Below are positions 1-8,192 of a stretch of 45,515 bases of DNA, piece after piece. Positions within the stretch are counted from its first letter, which is position 1. Every line of letters begins with the position of its first letter. The stretch comes from Thermoflexibacter ruber (GTDB lineage Bacteria > Bacteroidota > Bacteroidia > Cytophagales > Thermoflexibacteraceae), in contig NZ_FONY01000015.1 in NCBI RefSeq assembly GCF_900113045.1, forward strand, positions 1 through 45,515, written 5' to 3'. Below the pieces are notes generated by a model. The model did not search any database. It was not told the origin of the DNA and saw only the letters and a program-made list of their open reading frames with translations. A program made the translations under genes and the position numbers.

Positions 1-305
1 AAGGGTATGTAGGGTTGGGAAAAAGGCTTGAGAATACACTTGATTATGAGCTAATTATACAAAATAGAGCAAACCAAGTAGCTAATACTGCTACTGAAAA
101 AGCATTTCTTGGTATTTTTCGTAAAACCATTGAAACAGTAAACTCAATACTGACAGAGCAGTTTAACATACAATATACACGTGCAAAGAGTGCTTGGGGA
201 CTAACAAATAGAATTATCGCAAAAATAACATCCCTAACTTTTGCTATTTATTTAAACTTTATAACTCAACAACCTATCTTAGATATAAAAAACTTTATAT
301 TTTAA
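1..305 (+). mobile_element. IS982-family transposase, C-terminal fragment (5' end outside window)
   Basis: The frame is open to the left edge and begins G-Y-V-G-L, which fits the KGY segment of IS982-type DDE transposases. The rest keeps the family's C-terminal signature: R-K-T-I-E-T-V as the last catalytic-Glu helix, then L-T-E-Q-F-N-I and a hydrophobic tail ending in a run of I/L/F. A TTG at 15 could be mistaken for a start, but the frame continues upstream, so this is an edge truncation and not a small gene. The inverted repeat that should follow the stop could not be identified without the other end. Whether the element is intact outside the window is unknown. Confidence 0.75.
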
Positions 306-428
306 CTAGCACAATTGGTAAACCAAAATAAAAATATGTTCTAATTTGAAGCAATACTATATTATTCAGATATTTATATCTTAGTTTATATAATCTCACA
401 TAGATTTATTGTAATTCCTTATTGCCTA

Positions 429-1364
429 ATGAAAATAACAATAACACTTGCCTTGGTGCTTACCTTTTCAGGTTTTGTGTATGGTCAGTTTCCTAATACA
501 AACTTAATAATTACTTCTATAAGAACGGGAGATACGGAAGTTTTTATTGTTAATCCTCTAACGGGTGATGCCTTTAACCTGACCAAAGCCCCTGATTCAG
601 AAGAACGCTACCCTGCATGGTCACCAAATGGGGAAAAAATAGTTTTCACTTCTAATAGAGAAGATGGAAAAACTTTTCAACTTTATATAGTCAATAAGGA
701 AGGGAAAGGTCTAAAACAATTAACTCATCTTCCTTTTGGCTCTGTAGCATATTGGGCAAGTTGGACGGCAGACGGTAAGTACATTTATTTTAACGAAGGC
801 AATACCAGCAGCATTTATCGGATAAAACCGAATGGGACAGGTTTACAAAAAGTAGCGGAGGGCAGGGATGGTAATATCTCGCCTGATGGCAAGAAAATAG
901 TTTTTACCCAACAAGGTAAAAAAGGTTACGGTGTTTGGGTAATGGATGCAAGCGGTGAGAATAGAAAACAGATTATTTCTCATGAAAGTAACATAGGAGG
1001 TATTGCACCTGTTTGGTCTGCAGACGGCAAAAAAATTGCTTTTTCTGGACAAGACGGCGAATATGCAGAAATTTTTGTTTGTGATGCTGACGGAGGGAAC
1101 TTAAAACAACTTACGCACTTAAAAAAAATTAGTAGTTCTCCTGCCTTTTCTCCTGATGGTCAATACCTTACTTTCAGAGTTACTGACTTTGCTTATTGGC
1201 GGGAGGAGCAGAGCAGAAATACGGCATACACACAAAAACAAGCAGATAAGCGTCCCGTCTATCTAATGAAAGCTGACGGCTCAGAGGCAAAAATAATAGA
1301 AGTATTGCACTATCAATGTGCTATTGACGGAAGTAGGGCAGAGTGGCAACCTAATAAAAAATAA
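429..1364 (+). CDS. TolB-like WD40/PD40 beta-propeller protein, exported
   Basis: 311 residues. An N-terminal signal peptide ends near Gly-Gln at residue 20. The rest is a series of PD40-type blades, each with a core such as SPNGEKIVF, TADGKYIYF, SPDGKKIVF, SADGKKIAF or SPDGQYLTF, alternating with D-x-D-G-x-x-x-x-x-L-T turns. These are the repeats of TolB C-terminal propellers and of 'translocation protein TolB' homologues in Bacteroidota. True TolB has an extra N-terminal domain and sits with tol-pal genes. Neither is seen here, so this is a periplasmic or secreted propeller of unknown ligand. It stands alone, preceded by AT-rich DNA and followed by about 200 nt without a convincing gene. 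Confidence 0.8.
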   Translation: MKITITLALVLTFSGFVYGQFPNTNLIITSIRTGDTEVFIVNPLTGDAFNLTKAPDSEERYPAWSPNGEKIVFTSNREDGKTFQLYIVNKEGKGLKQLTHLPFGSVAYWASWTADGKYIYFNEGNTSSIYRIKPNGTGLQKVAEGRDGNISPDGKKIVFTQQGKKGYGVWVMDASGENRKQIISHESNIGGIAPVWSADGKKIAFSGQDGEYAEIFVCDADGGNLKQLTHLKKISSSPAFSPDGQYLTFRVTDFAYWREEQSRNTAYTQKQADKRPVYLMKADGSEAKIIEVLHYQCAIDGSRAEWQPNKK

Positions 1365-1562
1365 AAATTGCTCAATGCACACTTAACATTTTGGACAAAA
1401 CGGTAGAAATGCCCTCTGTCAATGTGAAATTAACTATGAGTAAGATTTACGAAGGCATAGACGTATCCAAAAAGAAAAAGTAATTTTTTTGATTTTCCGT
1501 TCCCTTTCACATATCGTTTTGGCTCATATTTCCGTTATAAACTAAAAATAATCTTACAAAAT

Positions 1563-1907
1563 ATGAGAAAACTGTTTTTTATTTTTACCCTTGCTTTTTT
1601 TGCGATTGCTTCGCAAGGATACGGTCAAGATGCCAAACAGAAAGGCGAGGAGAGGGCTGACGAAATAGTGAAGTTCTTGAAAATCTACGACCAGAATCAA
1701 ATCCGAATGATTAAAATTGCTTCGGAAGAGTATTATAAAAAGTATGATGAAATCGAAGAGAGCGAACCAGACCCTGAAAAGCGCAAAATCAAGCACTTAC
1801 GCAATGAGCAAAAGTTTGAGGCAAGGCTCAAATCAGTTACCACCCCCGAGCAGTACCGCAATTATGAAATAGGCTTGAAAAATAAGAAAAAGCCTAAAAG
1901 TAAGTAA
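1563..1907 (+). CDS. Small exported protein, charged, unknown function
   Basis: 114 residues. It has a clear signal peptide ending around Y-G-Q at residues 20-22, then a highly charged, mostly helical body rich in Lys and Glu and a basic tail. The composition and size resemble small periplasmic Spy/CpxP-like or DUF4890-type helical proteins common in Bacteroidota, but no diagnostic LTxxQ motif is visible, so I do not assign that family. It converges with the acyltransferase gene, with only 4 nt between the two stop codons. Confidence 0.65.
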   Translation: MRKLFFIFTLAFFAIASQGYGQDAKQKGEERADEIVKFLKIYDQNQIRMIKIASEEYYKKYDEIEESEPDPEKRKIKHLRNEQKFEARLKSVTTPEQYRNYEIGLKNKKKPKSK

Positions 1908-1911
1908 TTTT

Positions 1912-2481
1912 TTAATTTTCATAATTATAATTTTCTGGGTGATAGGCTGTAACATTCTTGAAAAGGGCTTTCAAGGTTACTAAATCTGCTTCTATAGCTC
2001 CTGTGGGATAAAATAAATCAAAAATAATAGTTTCCTTTTTTTTGTAATCCAATCCCACAGGAATGATAGGCACGCCTGCACTGACTGCGATATGATAAAA
2101 CCCTTTTTTCCAATCATCTATGTATTTTCTTGTGCCTTCAGGGGCAATCACGATTCCAAATTCTCCTTTGGCTTTCTTGTACTTTTCTACTACCTGTTCC
2201 ACCAAATTATTGCTTTTGGTTCTATCCACAGGCACGCCACCAAGCCCATAAAAAATAAAGCCAAAAGGAGGTTTGAACAAGGTGTGTTTTCCTAAAAATT
2301 TGGTATTGAAGCCGTACCCAGCAATGTATCTTGCAAAAAGCGCTACAATAAAATCCCAATTACTTGTATGAGGGGCGACTATCATAAGAAATTTCTCAGG
2401 ACGCTTGACTATTTGGTTGCGTACTTTCCAACCAATAAGCCAGTAAATGAATATACAGATTTGTTTTAAGAACCACTCCAT
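1912..2481 (-). CDS. 1-acyl-glycerol-3-phosphate-type acyltransferase (PlsC/LPLAT superfamily)
   Basis: 189 residues, short for PlsC but normal for the small LPLAT group of Bacteroidota. The catalytic HX4D motif is H38-T-S-N-W-D43. The glycerophosphate-binding motif appears as A-P-E-G-T-R at residues 113-118, replacing the usual FPEGTR. A hydrophobic N-terminal helix (residues 5-18) suggests membrane association. The enzyme is expected to move an acyl chain from acyl-CoA or acyl-ACP to a lysophospholipid or similar acceptor at the inner leaflet. The exact acceptor cannot be read from the sequence. The gene upstream on the same strand (gluconokinase) ends about 40 nt away, so co-transcription is possible but functionally unexplained. 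Confidence 0.85.
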   Translation of the reverse strand: MEWFLKQICIFIYWLIGWKVRNQIVKRPEKFLMIVAPHTSNWDFIVALFARYIAGYGFNTKFLGKHTLFKPPFGFIFYGLGGVPVDRTKSNNLVEQVVEKYKKAKGEFGIVIAPEGTRKYIDDWKKGFYHIAVSAGVPIIPVGLDYKKKETIIFDLFYPTGAIEADLVTLKALFKNVTAYHPENYNYEN

Positions 2482-2521
2482 TCCTGCATCAATTTAAGGT
2501 TAAGGGAAAATGAACCCTAAA

Positions 2522-3985
2522 TTAATTATTATGATGAAATAATGGTTTTAAGGCGAGGTATAATTTTTCAAATACTGAAAAATTTTTCATGTAAACTGCA
2601 TGATTTGCCTCATTAGGCAAAAATTCTTTTGTTATGGGTATCATTTCTTGAGCTTCTTTCCACTCATTTATTTCTCCTAAAGCCTTCATAGCCAAAATAC
2701 AAGCACCAATAGCAGTGCTTTCAGAACTATTAGGCACAAGAATTTTTTGGTTGAAAATATCAGCCATCATTTGTACCCAAAAATCAGACTTGGTAAATCC
2801 GCCAGTGGCATAAATACAAGGCTCTTTTGGTGCGGACTGTATTTCTTTAAAAACTTTGCCTACGCTATATAGTGCAAATATAATTCCTTCTAAAACAGCA
2901 CGATAAAAATGTGCTTGTGTATGATTTTTCCCTATCCCCAAAAACACTCCCTTAGCTGAGGAATCCCAAATAGGTGCGCGCTCACCCAAGAGATAGGGCA
3001 AAAACACCAAACCTTCAGACCCAGTGGGAATATTTGTCGCAGATTGGAATATATTTTCTACAGATTCGTCTGGAGAAAAAGCCTCTCTTAACCACTGCAA
3101 GATAATACCTCCATTATTGACTGCTCCACCTATAACATATTGGTTATCATCAGTATAATAGCAAAAAGTTCGCATTTGTTCATCAACGAATGATTGGGAG
3201 GAGGTCATGCGAATAGCCCCACTTGTGCCAATGGTAGTAGCTATTTGTCCTTCCTCTATCGCCCCTGCTCCTAAGTTTGCCAAACAACCATCACTTGCGC
3301 CTATTATAAAATTAATATTAGCAAACTCAGGAAACTTTTTAGTTTGAAAAATAGCAGTAGTAGGAACGGGAGTAGAAAGTTTATTTTCTTCTATCCCAAT
3401 AAGTTGTAGGCTGTCTTTGTACCATTTCAAATTAAAAACATCAAATAAACCTGTGGCAGAAGCAAGTGAAAAATCTATGACATATTCTCCAAAAAGTTTA
3501 AAAAATACATATTCTTTAATACCAATGAATTTATGTGCCTCAGCAAGTAACTCAGCTTGATATTCTTTGAGCCACAGCAATTTGCATAGTGGGGACATGG
3601 CATGGACAGCCGTTCCTGTTTGCCTGTAAATTTGTTTGCCTAAATCCATTTCTCTCAGATTATCAGCTATTTGCTTTGCTCTACTATCTGCCCAAGTAAT
3701 GAGTAGGGTCAGTGGTTTTCCTGCTGCATCTATCGCCATGAGGCTGTGCATGGCGGCACTGAATGAAATCGCTTTGATTTGATTCTTATTGCCTTGATTA
3801 TCAGCTAATATATCTTTGAGTACTTTGACTGTTGCATTAAAAATTTCTTCTGGGTCTTGTTCTTGGAAGTCAGGAGAAGAAGAAAAAATAGGGTAAGGAA
3901 TTTGACGAATATTTTGGACTACACCCCGATTATCAATACTTACGGCTTTTACGCTACTTGTGCCTATGTCGACTCCTATGTACAT
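2522..3985 (-). CDS. gntK: Gluconate kinase, FGGY family
   Basis: 487 residues from the ATG at 3985. The frame extends 16 codons further to a TTG, but the protein proper starts with M-Y-I-G-V-D-I-G-T-S-S, the first phosphate motif of FGGY kinases, so the ATG is preferred. Diagnostic segments follow the Bacillus-type gluconokinase closely: S-A-M-H-S-L, T-W-A-D-S-R, T-G-T-A-V-H-x-M-S-P-L, I-G-I-K-E-Y, G-A-S-D-G with the catalytic Asp, T-I-G-T-S-G-A-I-R, and A-T-G-G-F. The reaction is ATP-dependent phosphorylation of D-gluconate to 6-phosphogluconate in the cytoplasm. The assignment rests on remembered family sequence, not an alignment. Since an L-rhamnose isomerase is encoded 1.3 kb away and no RhaB-type kinase is visible, a different ketose substrate cannot be excluded. 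It lies 44 nt downstream of the GT2 stop codon. Confidence 0.8.
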   Translation of the reverse strand: MYIGVDIGTSSVKAVSIDNRGVVQNIRQIPYPIFSSSPDFQEQDPEEIFNATVKVLKDILADNQGNKNQIKAISFSAAMHSLMAIDAAGKPLTLLITWADSRAKQIADNLREMDLGKQIYRQTGTAVHAMSPLCKLLWLKEYQAELLAEAHKFIGIKEYVFFKLFGEYVIDFSLASATGLFDVFNLKWYKDSLQLIGIEENKLSTPVPTTAIFQTKKFPEFANINFIIGASDGCLANLGAGAIEEGQIATTIGTSGAIRMTSSQSFVDEQMRTFCYYTDDNQYVIGGAVNNGGIILQWLREAFSPDESVENIFQSATNIPTGSEGLVFLPYLLGERAPIWDSSAKGVFLGIGKNHTQAHFYRAVLEGIIFALYSVGKVFKEIQSAPKEPCIYATGGFTKSDFWVQMMADIFNQKILVPNSSESTAIGACILAMKALGEINEWKEAQEMIPITKEFLPNEANHAVYMKNFSVFEKLYLALKPLFHHNN

Positions 3986-4029
3986 TGGATAGTGTTTTAT
4001 AGTTTTAAAGTGATTATTGATGTCAATTT

Positions 4030-5007
4030 TCAAAAGTCTTCAGATATAAAAAGTGTTTCTTTGCTTCTATTTTTCCTATTCATCTGCAATAGTATTTTGT
4101 TTAAAGTTTTGATAGGACTGATTATAAACAAAACACAGGCATAAAGTATCAATAGCAAATTATTTTTTCTACTTAGGGCAAGAATGGCTTTTTTTGAAAA
4201 ATGTCGGAATAGTACTTCTTGATGAATGGCAAAGTTTTTACCAAAGGGACTTGATAGGATATGTCGCATAAATTCTTTTTTTCCAATTTCAGGAAGCCCT
4301 TGTCTTCTGCGTAGCATGTTATGCAAGGTCCATTGGTAATGGTATCTTTGAGCAAGTTTTTGAGAAATGACGATAGAGTTTTGACTTGCACGATATTTAG
4401 TAAGTGGTTTGTGGATAACAGCAAACATCAATCCTCGTTCTTGCATTCTAAACCACAGGTCTGTGTCCTGACCCGGATTCACATTTCTATATCCGCCTAC
4501 TTTTAGAAAAGATGCCTTGCGATACATGACTGAAGGGTGTATGACTCCCACTCCTTTATTTTCTTTGAAATATCTCTGATTATCTTCCCAAGTAACTAAG
4601 TCTTTGGGAAAATCAAGTAACCTGAAGACTTTGCTATGCTCATCGATATAATATACCCAAGTAGCTACCACATCTACTTCAGGATTTGCTTCTATGAACC
4701 GCAGTTGCTCCTCTAAGCGATTAGGCATCATAATATCATCTGCATCTATTCTGGCAATCCACTCTCCTTTTGCCGTGTCAATCGCCCTATTTAGTGAATT
4801 GGCTAAACCCATATTGGCATGACTGTCTATGATTATCCTCTGGTCAAGCGTTTGGTATTTTGCTAAAATTCTGGGAGTACTATCTGTGGAACCGTCATCT
4901 ACAATAATGAACTCGAAATCTTTATAGCTTTGATTTAAGACACTTTCAATGGCTTCTGCTAAAAAATCTTCACCATTATATACTGACATGACCACAGATA
5001 TTTTCAT
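4030..5007 (-). CDS. Family 2 glycosyltransferase
   Basis: 325 residues with a GT-A fold. The N-terminus is K-I-S-V-V-M-S-V-Y-N-G, followed by the nucleotide-binding V-D-D-G-S-T-D-S-T and the metal-binding A-R-I-D-A-D-D near residue 94. Further on are a G-G-Y-R segment and a D-x-D-L-W-x-R motif typical of GT2 enzymes acting on polysaccharide or glycoprotein precursors. A C-terminal hydrophobic stretch (L-L-L-I-L-Y-A-C-V-L-F-I-I) near residues 275-292 may anchor it to the membrane. Donor and acceptor are unknown. It is the first gene of a probable two-gene minus-strand unit with gntK and is divergent from the rhamnose isomerase gene. Confidence 0.88.
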   Translation of the reverse strand: MKISVVMSVYNGEDFLAEAIESVLNQSYKDFEFIIVDDGSTDSTPRILAKYQTLDQRIIIDSHANMGLANSLNRAIDTAKGEWIARIDADDIMMPNRLEEQLRFIEANPEVDVVATWVYYIDEHSKVFRLLDFPKDLVTWEDNQRYFKENKGVGVIHPSVMYRKASFLKVGGYRNVNPGQDTDLWFRMQERGLMFAVIHKPLTKYRASQNSIVISQKLAQRYHYQWTLHNMLRRRQGLPEIGKKEFMRHILSSPFGKNFAIHQEVLFRHFSKKAILALSRKNNLLLILYACVLFIISPIKTLNKILLQMNRKNRSKETLFISEDF

Positions 5008-5160
5008 AAAGGATTTAGGAGTAAATAACTGATATACATTATACTACGGTAAATTTACAAAATACTACAAAAAAATTGATAATCTTGGCATTTTAGTTTT
5101 AAAATTTCATTGGTTTCTTATTAATATCAAACTTACTAAAAAAATCTACCTAATAAAAGC

Positions 5161-5176
5161 TGATTCTTGTGAATCA
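5161..5176. promoter_or_regulatory. Perfect 6-bp-arm palindrome, possible operator
   Basis: TGATTC and GAATCA are separated by TTGT, giving a perfect dyad in the divergent region between the GT2 and rhamnose isomerase genes, about 100 nt before the isomerase start. The symmetry and position suit a dimeric regulator, but no regulator gene is adjacent. The function is inferred from position only. Confidence 0.35.
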
Positions 5177-5190
5177 ATCCTATTTTTACC

Positions 5191-5220
5191 TTAGAAACGC
5201 AATTTTATTCTTAGAAACGA
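5191..5220. repeat. Direct repeat TTAGAAACG, 20-bp period
   Basis: TTAGAAACG occurs at 5191-5199 and again at 5211-5219, starting exactly 20 bp apart, so both copies lie on nearly the same face of the helix. The pair is 55-83 nt upstream of the isomerase start. It could be a tandem binding site for an activator of the sugar gene. No second copy was noticed upstream of the aldolase gene at 24667. Confidence 0.35.
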
Positions 5221-5273
5221 TTAGTTTATTTAGGATATTTTATCTTGTTAAAGTAATTTAAAACAATAGTAAC

Positions 5274-6557
5274 ATGAAAATAGAAAAGTATCAAATAGAC
5301 CAACACAACTACCTATACGAAAAGCAACATGAAAGGAAATTTAATTTTCTGGCGGAAACACTTGAACAAGAAGGCATCAATGTAAATACCATAGTTACCA
5401 AACTTGCTGATTTACAAATAGCTATTCCTTCGTGGGCATTAGGGACAGGAGGAACTCGCTTTGGGAGGTTCTCTGGCGCAGGCGAGCCTCGTAGCTTAGA
5501 AGAAAAAATAGAGGATATCGGCTTACTTCATGCCCTCAATCGCTCAAGTGGGGCTATCTCTTTGCACATTCCTTGGGATATTCCTGAAAATACTGATGCA
5601 ATCAAGTCATTGGCAAGTAGTTATGATATTGTCTTTGATGCTGTAAACTCTAATACTTTCCAAGACCAAAAGACTCAAAACTATTCTTACAAATTTGGTT
5701 CACTTTCTCATTCCCAAAAAGAAGTGAGGCAACAAGCTGTAAATCATAATATTGAAGTAATCAAATACGGGGAAATGCTTGGTTCTAAGGCTCTTACTGT
5801 TTGGCTTTCTGATGGTTCTTGCTTCCCCGCCCAACAGAATTTTAAGAAAGCGTTGCAAAGAACTTTAGATTCTTTGCAAGAAATCTATGCTTGCTTGCCT
5901 ACTGACTGGCAAATTTTTATAGAATACAAGCCTTATGAGCCTAATTTTTACTCTACTGTGATTCAGGATTGGGGAACTTCTTTTTTACTGGCAAATAAAC
6001 TTGGTCATCAGGCTTATACTTTGGTAGATTTAGGGCATCACCTCCCCAACACTAATATAGAGCAGATAGTAGCAACCTTGATGATGGAAGGCAAGTTAGG
6101 AGGGTTTCATTTTAACGACTCTAAATATGGAGATGACGATTTGACAGTAGGTAGTATCAAGCCATATCAGCTTTTTCTGATTTTTAATGAGTTGGTAGAA
6201 GGTATGGAAGATAAAAACACTCAAAATCCCGTACCAGCATGGATGATAGACGCAAGCCACAATGTCAAAGACCCTTTGGAAGACTTATTGCAATCGGTAG
6301 AGGCTATCAAAATAGCCTATGCACAGGCTTTGATTATCAACAGGGAGATGCTCTGGGAAGCACAAGACAACAATGACGCAGTCAAAGCTCAAGAAATTGT
6401 ACAGAGTGCATTTAGAACAGATGTAAGACCTCTGCTGGCTGAGGCAAGGAAACGTAGTAGTGCGGCGTTAAGTCCTTTGGATTTATTTAGAAAATTGGAA
6501 GTAAGAAAAAGATTAGTTACAGAAAGGGGAAAGTTGGCAATAGCAACGGGACTATAA
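5274..6557 (+). CDS. rhaI: L-rhamnose isomerase (RhaI, Pseudomonas stutzeri type)
   Basis: 427 residues, nearly the length of the characterised P. stutzeri enzyme (about 430). The match is strong throughout: P-S-W-A-L-G-T-G-G-T-R-F near residue 55, S-L-H-I-P-W-D, F-D-A-V-N-S-N-T-F, Y-K-F-G-S-L-S-H, and S-K-A-L-T-V-W. Metal ligands of the family are present in E-Y-K-P-Y-E-P, V-D-L-G-H-H, G-G-F-H-F-N-D-S-K-Y-G-D-D-D and M-I-D-A-S-H-N-V. The enzyme interconverts L-rhamnose and L-rhamnulose in the cytoplasm. Members of this group also accept other aldoses. The next known step, aldol cleavage, is encoded at 24667 by a bifunctional protein. The kinase step between them is not evident. It is a single-gene unit with a hairpin 4 nt after its stop. 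Confidence 0.93.
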   Translation: MKIEKYQIDQHNYLYEKQHERKFNFLAETLEQEGINVNTIVTKLADLQIAIPSWALGTGGTRFGRFSGAGEPRSLEEKIEDIGLLHALNRSSGAISLHIPWDIPENTDAIKSLASSYDIVFDAVNSNTFQDQKTQNYSYKFGSLSHSQKEVRQQAVNHNIEVIKYGEMLGSKALTVWLSDGSCFPAQQNFKKALQRTLDSLQEIYACLPTDWQIFIEYKPYEPNFYSTVIQDWGTSFLLANKLGHQAYTLVDLGHHLPNTNIEQIVATLMMEGKLGGFHFNDSKYGDDDLTVGSIKPYQLFLIFNELVEGMEDKNTQNPVPAWMIDASHNVKDPLEDLLQSVEAIKIAYAQALIINREMLWEAQDNNDAVKAQEIVQSAFRTDVRPLLAEARKRSSAALSPLDLFRKLEVRKRLVTERGKLAIATGL

Positions 6558-6560
6558 AAA

Positions 6561-6622
6561 AAGAAAAACGCATGAGTATAGCTGGATAACTGCTTCATAT
6601 ACGAAGCCCCATGCGTTTTCTT
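6561..6622 (+). terminator. Nested hairpin downstream of rhaI, probable terminator
   Basis: The outer arms AAGAAAAACGCATG (6561-6574) and CATGCGTTTTCTT (6610-6622) pair almost completely. Inside them GCTTC (6592-6596) and GAAGC (6603-6607) form a second small hairpin. The structure directly follows the rhaI stop and separates it from the convergent response regulator gene. There is no long T-run after it, so termination is likely but not certain. Confidence 0.55.
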
Positions 6623-6713
6623 ACTATTGCATCCACCTAAAAACTTATGACAAAGTTATTAAAAGAAATATATGATGCTATATGTCTTAGATTAGAAATA
6701 GATTAGAAAATTG

Positions 6714-7427
6714 TTAGCGTTTGATGAGTTTAGGGTCTATGAGTTTGAGTACGTTTTCTTTATAAGACATTCCAAGAGGAATACTTGTATTCCCAATAAT
6801 AACTTCCTCATTGAGAATGACATCTACTTTTGAAATATTGACAATGTAGGAGCGATGAGTTCTTACAAATAAGTCTGGTGGGAACTGTTCCTCTATATGT
6901 TTCAGGTTCAGCCATACCAACTGTGGCTTGCCTGTATTGGTGTAGATTTTTACGTAATCTTTCTGAGCCTCTACATACAATACTTCGTCAAAATATAGCT
7001 TTATAAGTTTAGAATCTAATTTGACAAAAAAGTAGTCTTTTTGAACGTCAATAACTTCTTTCTCGTTGTCTGCAATTAGTTCAAGTGCTTTATTGACTGC
7101 TTTTAAAAAGCGAGCGTAAGTAAAAGGCTTAGTTAGAAAATCCGTTGCATTGACTTCAAAACCTTCTAAAGCATATTCTTGGTGTGAAGTAATAAAGATG
7201 AAGAGCGGAGGTTCGCTCAAGGATTTGATAAACTCCAACCCATTGAGCATGGGCATTTCTATGTCTGAAAATATAATGTGTATATGGCTATTATGCAAGT
7301 AGTTCATAGCTTGTACAGGATTCTCACAACTTGCCACTAAGTACAAACTATCTACTTGATTAATATAATTACAAACAATGGTTCTACTAATCGGGTCATC
7401 ATCAATAACTAAACAATTGACTTTCAT
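6714..7427 (-). CDS. LytTR-family response regulator
   Basis: 237 residues. The receiver domain (about 1-120) has the acidic pocket D9-D10-D11, phospho-acceptor D55 in F-S-D-I-E-M-P, Thr79/Ser80 and invariant K100 in L-T-K-P-F. The C-terminal LytTR DNA-binding domain (about 130-234) shows Y-V-E-A-Q-K-D-Y-V-K-I-Y and F-V-R-T-H-R-S-Y-I-V-N. Such regulators usually pair with a LytS/YesM-type membrane kinase encoded next door. No kinase is adjacent here, so it is an orphan within this window. It converges on rhaI, but that does not show that it regulates it. Confidence 0.95.
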   Translation of the reverse strand: MKVNCLVIDDDPISRTIVCNYINQVDSLYLVASCENPVQAMNYLHNSHIHIIFSDIEMPMLNGLEFIKSLSEPPLFIFITSHQEYALEGFEVNATDFLTKPFTYARFLKAVNKALELIADNEKEVIDVQKDYFFVKLDSKLIKLYFDEVLYVEAQKDYVKIYTNTGKPQLVWLNLKHIEEQFPPDLFVRTHRSYIVNISKVDVILNEEVIIGNTSIPLGMSYKENVLKLIDPKLIKR

Positions 7428-7570
7428 AGGGTTATATTTGATTTACTCTGCAAATAAGGTAGAATACTAAGACAAATGAAAAATATACTCTAACCAATTA
7501 TGAACAAATTAGCACCTAAAATTAATAGTTGTTATTTAAATTATTGCTATTTTAGAGAAAAAACTTTAAA

Positions 7571-8170
7571 ATGTCAGATTTAGAATATTTTATTGGGCTG
7601 CTTCAAAAAGAAGTTCCTGTAAGAATTAAATATAAAGATGAATCTTGGGAAATGCGTTTGCTGTATTTTTTCATCAAGTGGTTCAACCCCCATTTTATGA
7701 CTGATTTTACCACAGTGATTGGCTATACGGTCTATTTTACAAACAGAAAGTTCATTGAGCAATGTCCCAAACAAGCTATGCAAATTTTGGCTCACGAAGC
7801 AGTGCATCTATTGGACACAAAGCGTTTCTCTTTTCCCATTTTTGCCTTGGCTTATCTTTTTCCCCAAGTGCTAATTGTATTTGCTCTTCTTTTTCCTATC
7901 AATGCTTTTTATATTTTCTTTTTGTTTTTTGCTCTGCCATTACCAGCCCCTTTTCGTGCTTACTTTGAAGCGAGAGCATATAGTTTAGACATTATTTTGG
8001 GGAAAAGAAGCATAGAAAGTGTGATTAAATATTTCATCAGTTGGGATTATTACAAAATGTTTCCTTTCAAAGAAAAAATTGTTTCTGTACTTGAAAAATA
8101 TAGTAAGTACCCAAGTCAAGAAATGAAATATATCATGGACTTATATCAAAAGGCAGAACCTCGCGTTTAA
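7571..8170 (+). CDS. Membrane protein with HExxH metalloprotease-like motif
   Basis: 199 residues. Residues 75-79 are H-E-A-V-H, an HExxH zinc-binding motif, followed by L-L-D. A downstream E-A-R-A-Y (E133) could supply a third ligand as in gluzincins. Between them lies a strongly hydrophobic region (about 88-125) sufficient for one or two membrane spans. The protein has no signal peptide, so the motif probably faces the cytoplasm or membrane interface. I do not recognise a named family, and no proteolytic activity is claimed. The promoter region has a near-consensus TATTTTAG about 20 nt upstream. The gene converges with the glycosidase gene, with a 22-nt gap. Confidence 0.65.
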   Translation: MSDLEYFIGLLQKEVPVRIKYKDESWEMRLLYFFIKWFNPHFMTDFTTVIGYTVYFTNRKFIEQCPKQAMQILAHEAVHLLDTKRFSFPIFALAYLFPQVLIVFALLFPINAFYIFFLFFALPLPAPFRAYFEARAYSLDIILGKRSIESVIKYFISWDYYKMFPFKEKIVSVLEKYSKYPSQEMKYIMDLYQKAEPRV

Positions 8171-8192
8171 AATTTTTAAAAGGGAAAAAGAA

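Noticed and set aside
1358-1483. Short frame after the TolB-like gene (ends E-G-I-D-V-S-K-K-K-K)
   Set aside because: It is very short, without a convincing start or family resemblance. It may be chance or an unrecognisable gene remnant.
2522-3985. Calling the FGGY kinase rhamnulokinase because of nearby rhaI
   Set aside because: Its motifs match gluconokinase, not RhaB (no G-A-S-S-G-R motif). The pathway context alone is not enough.
3986-4033. Gluconokinase start at TTG 4033
   Set aside because: The extra 16 residues precede the FGGY phosphate motif start and are not family-like. The ATG at 3985 begins exactly at the motif.
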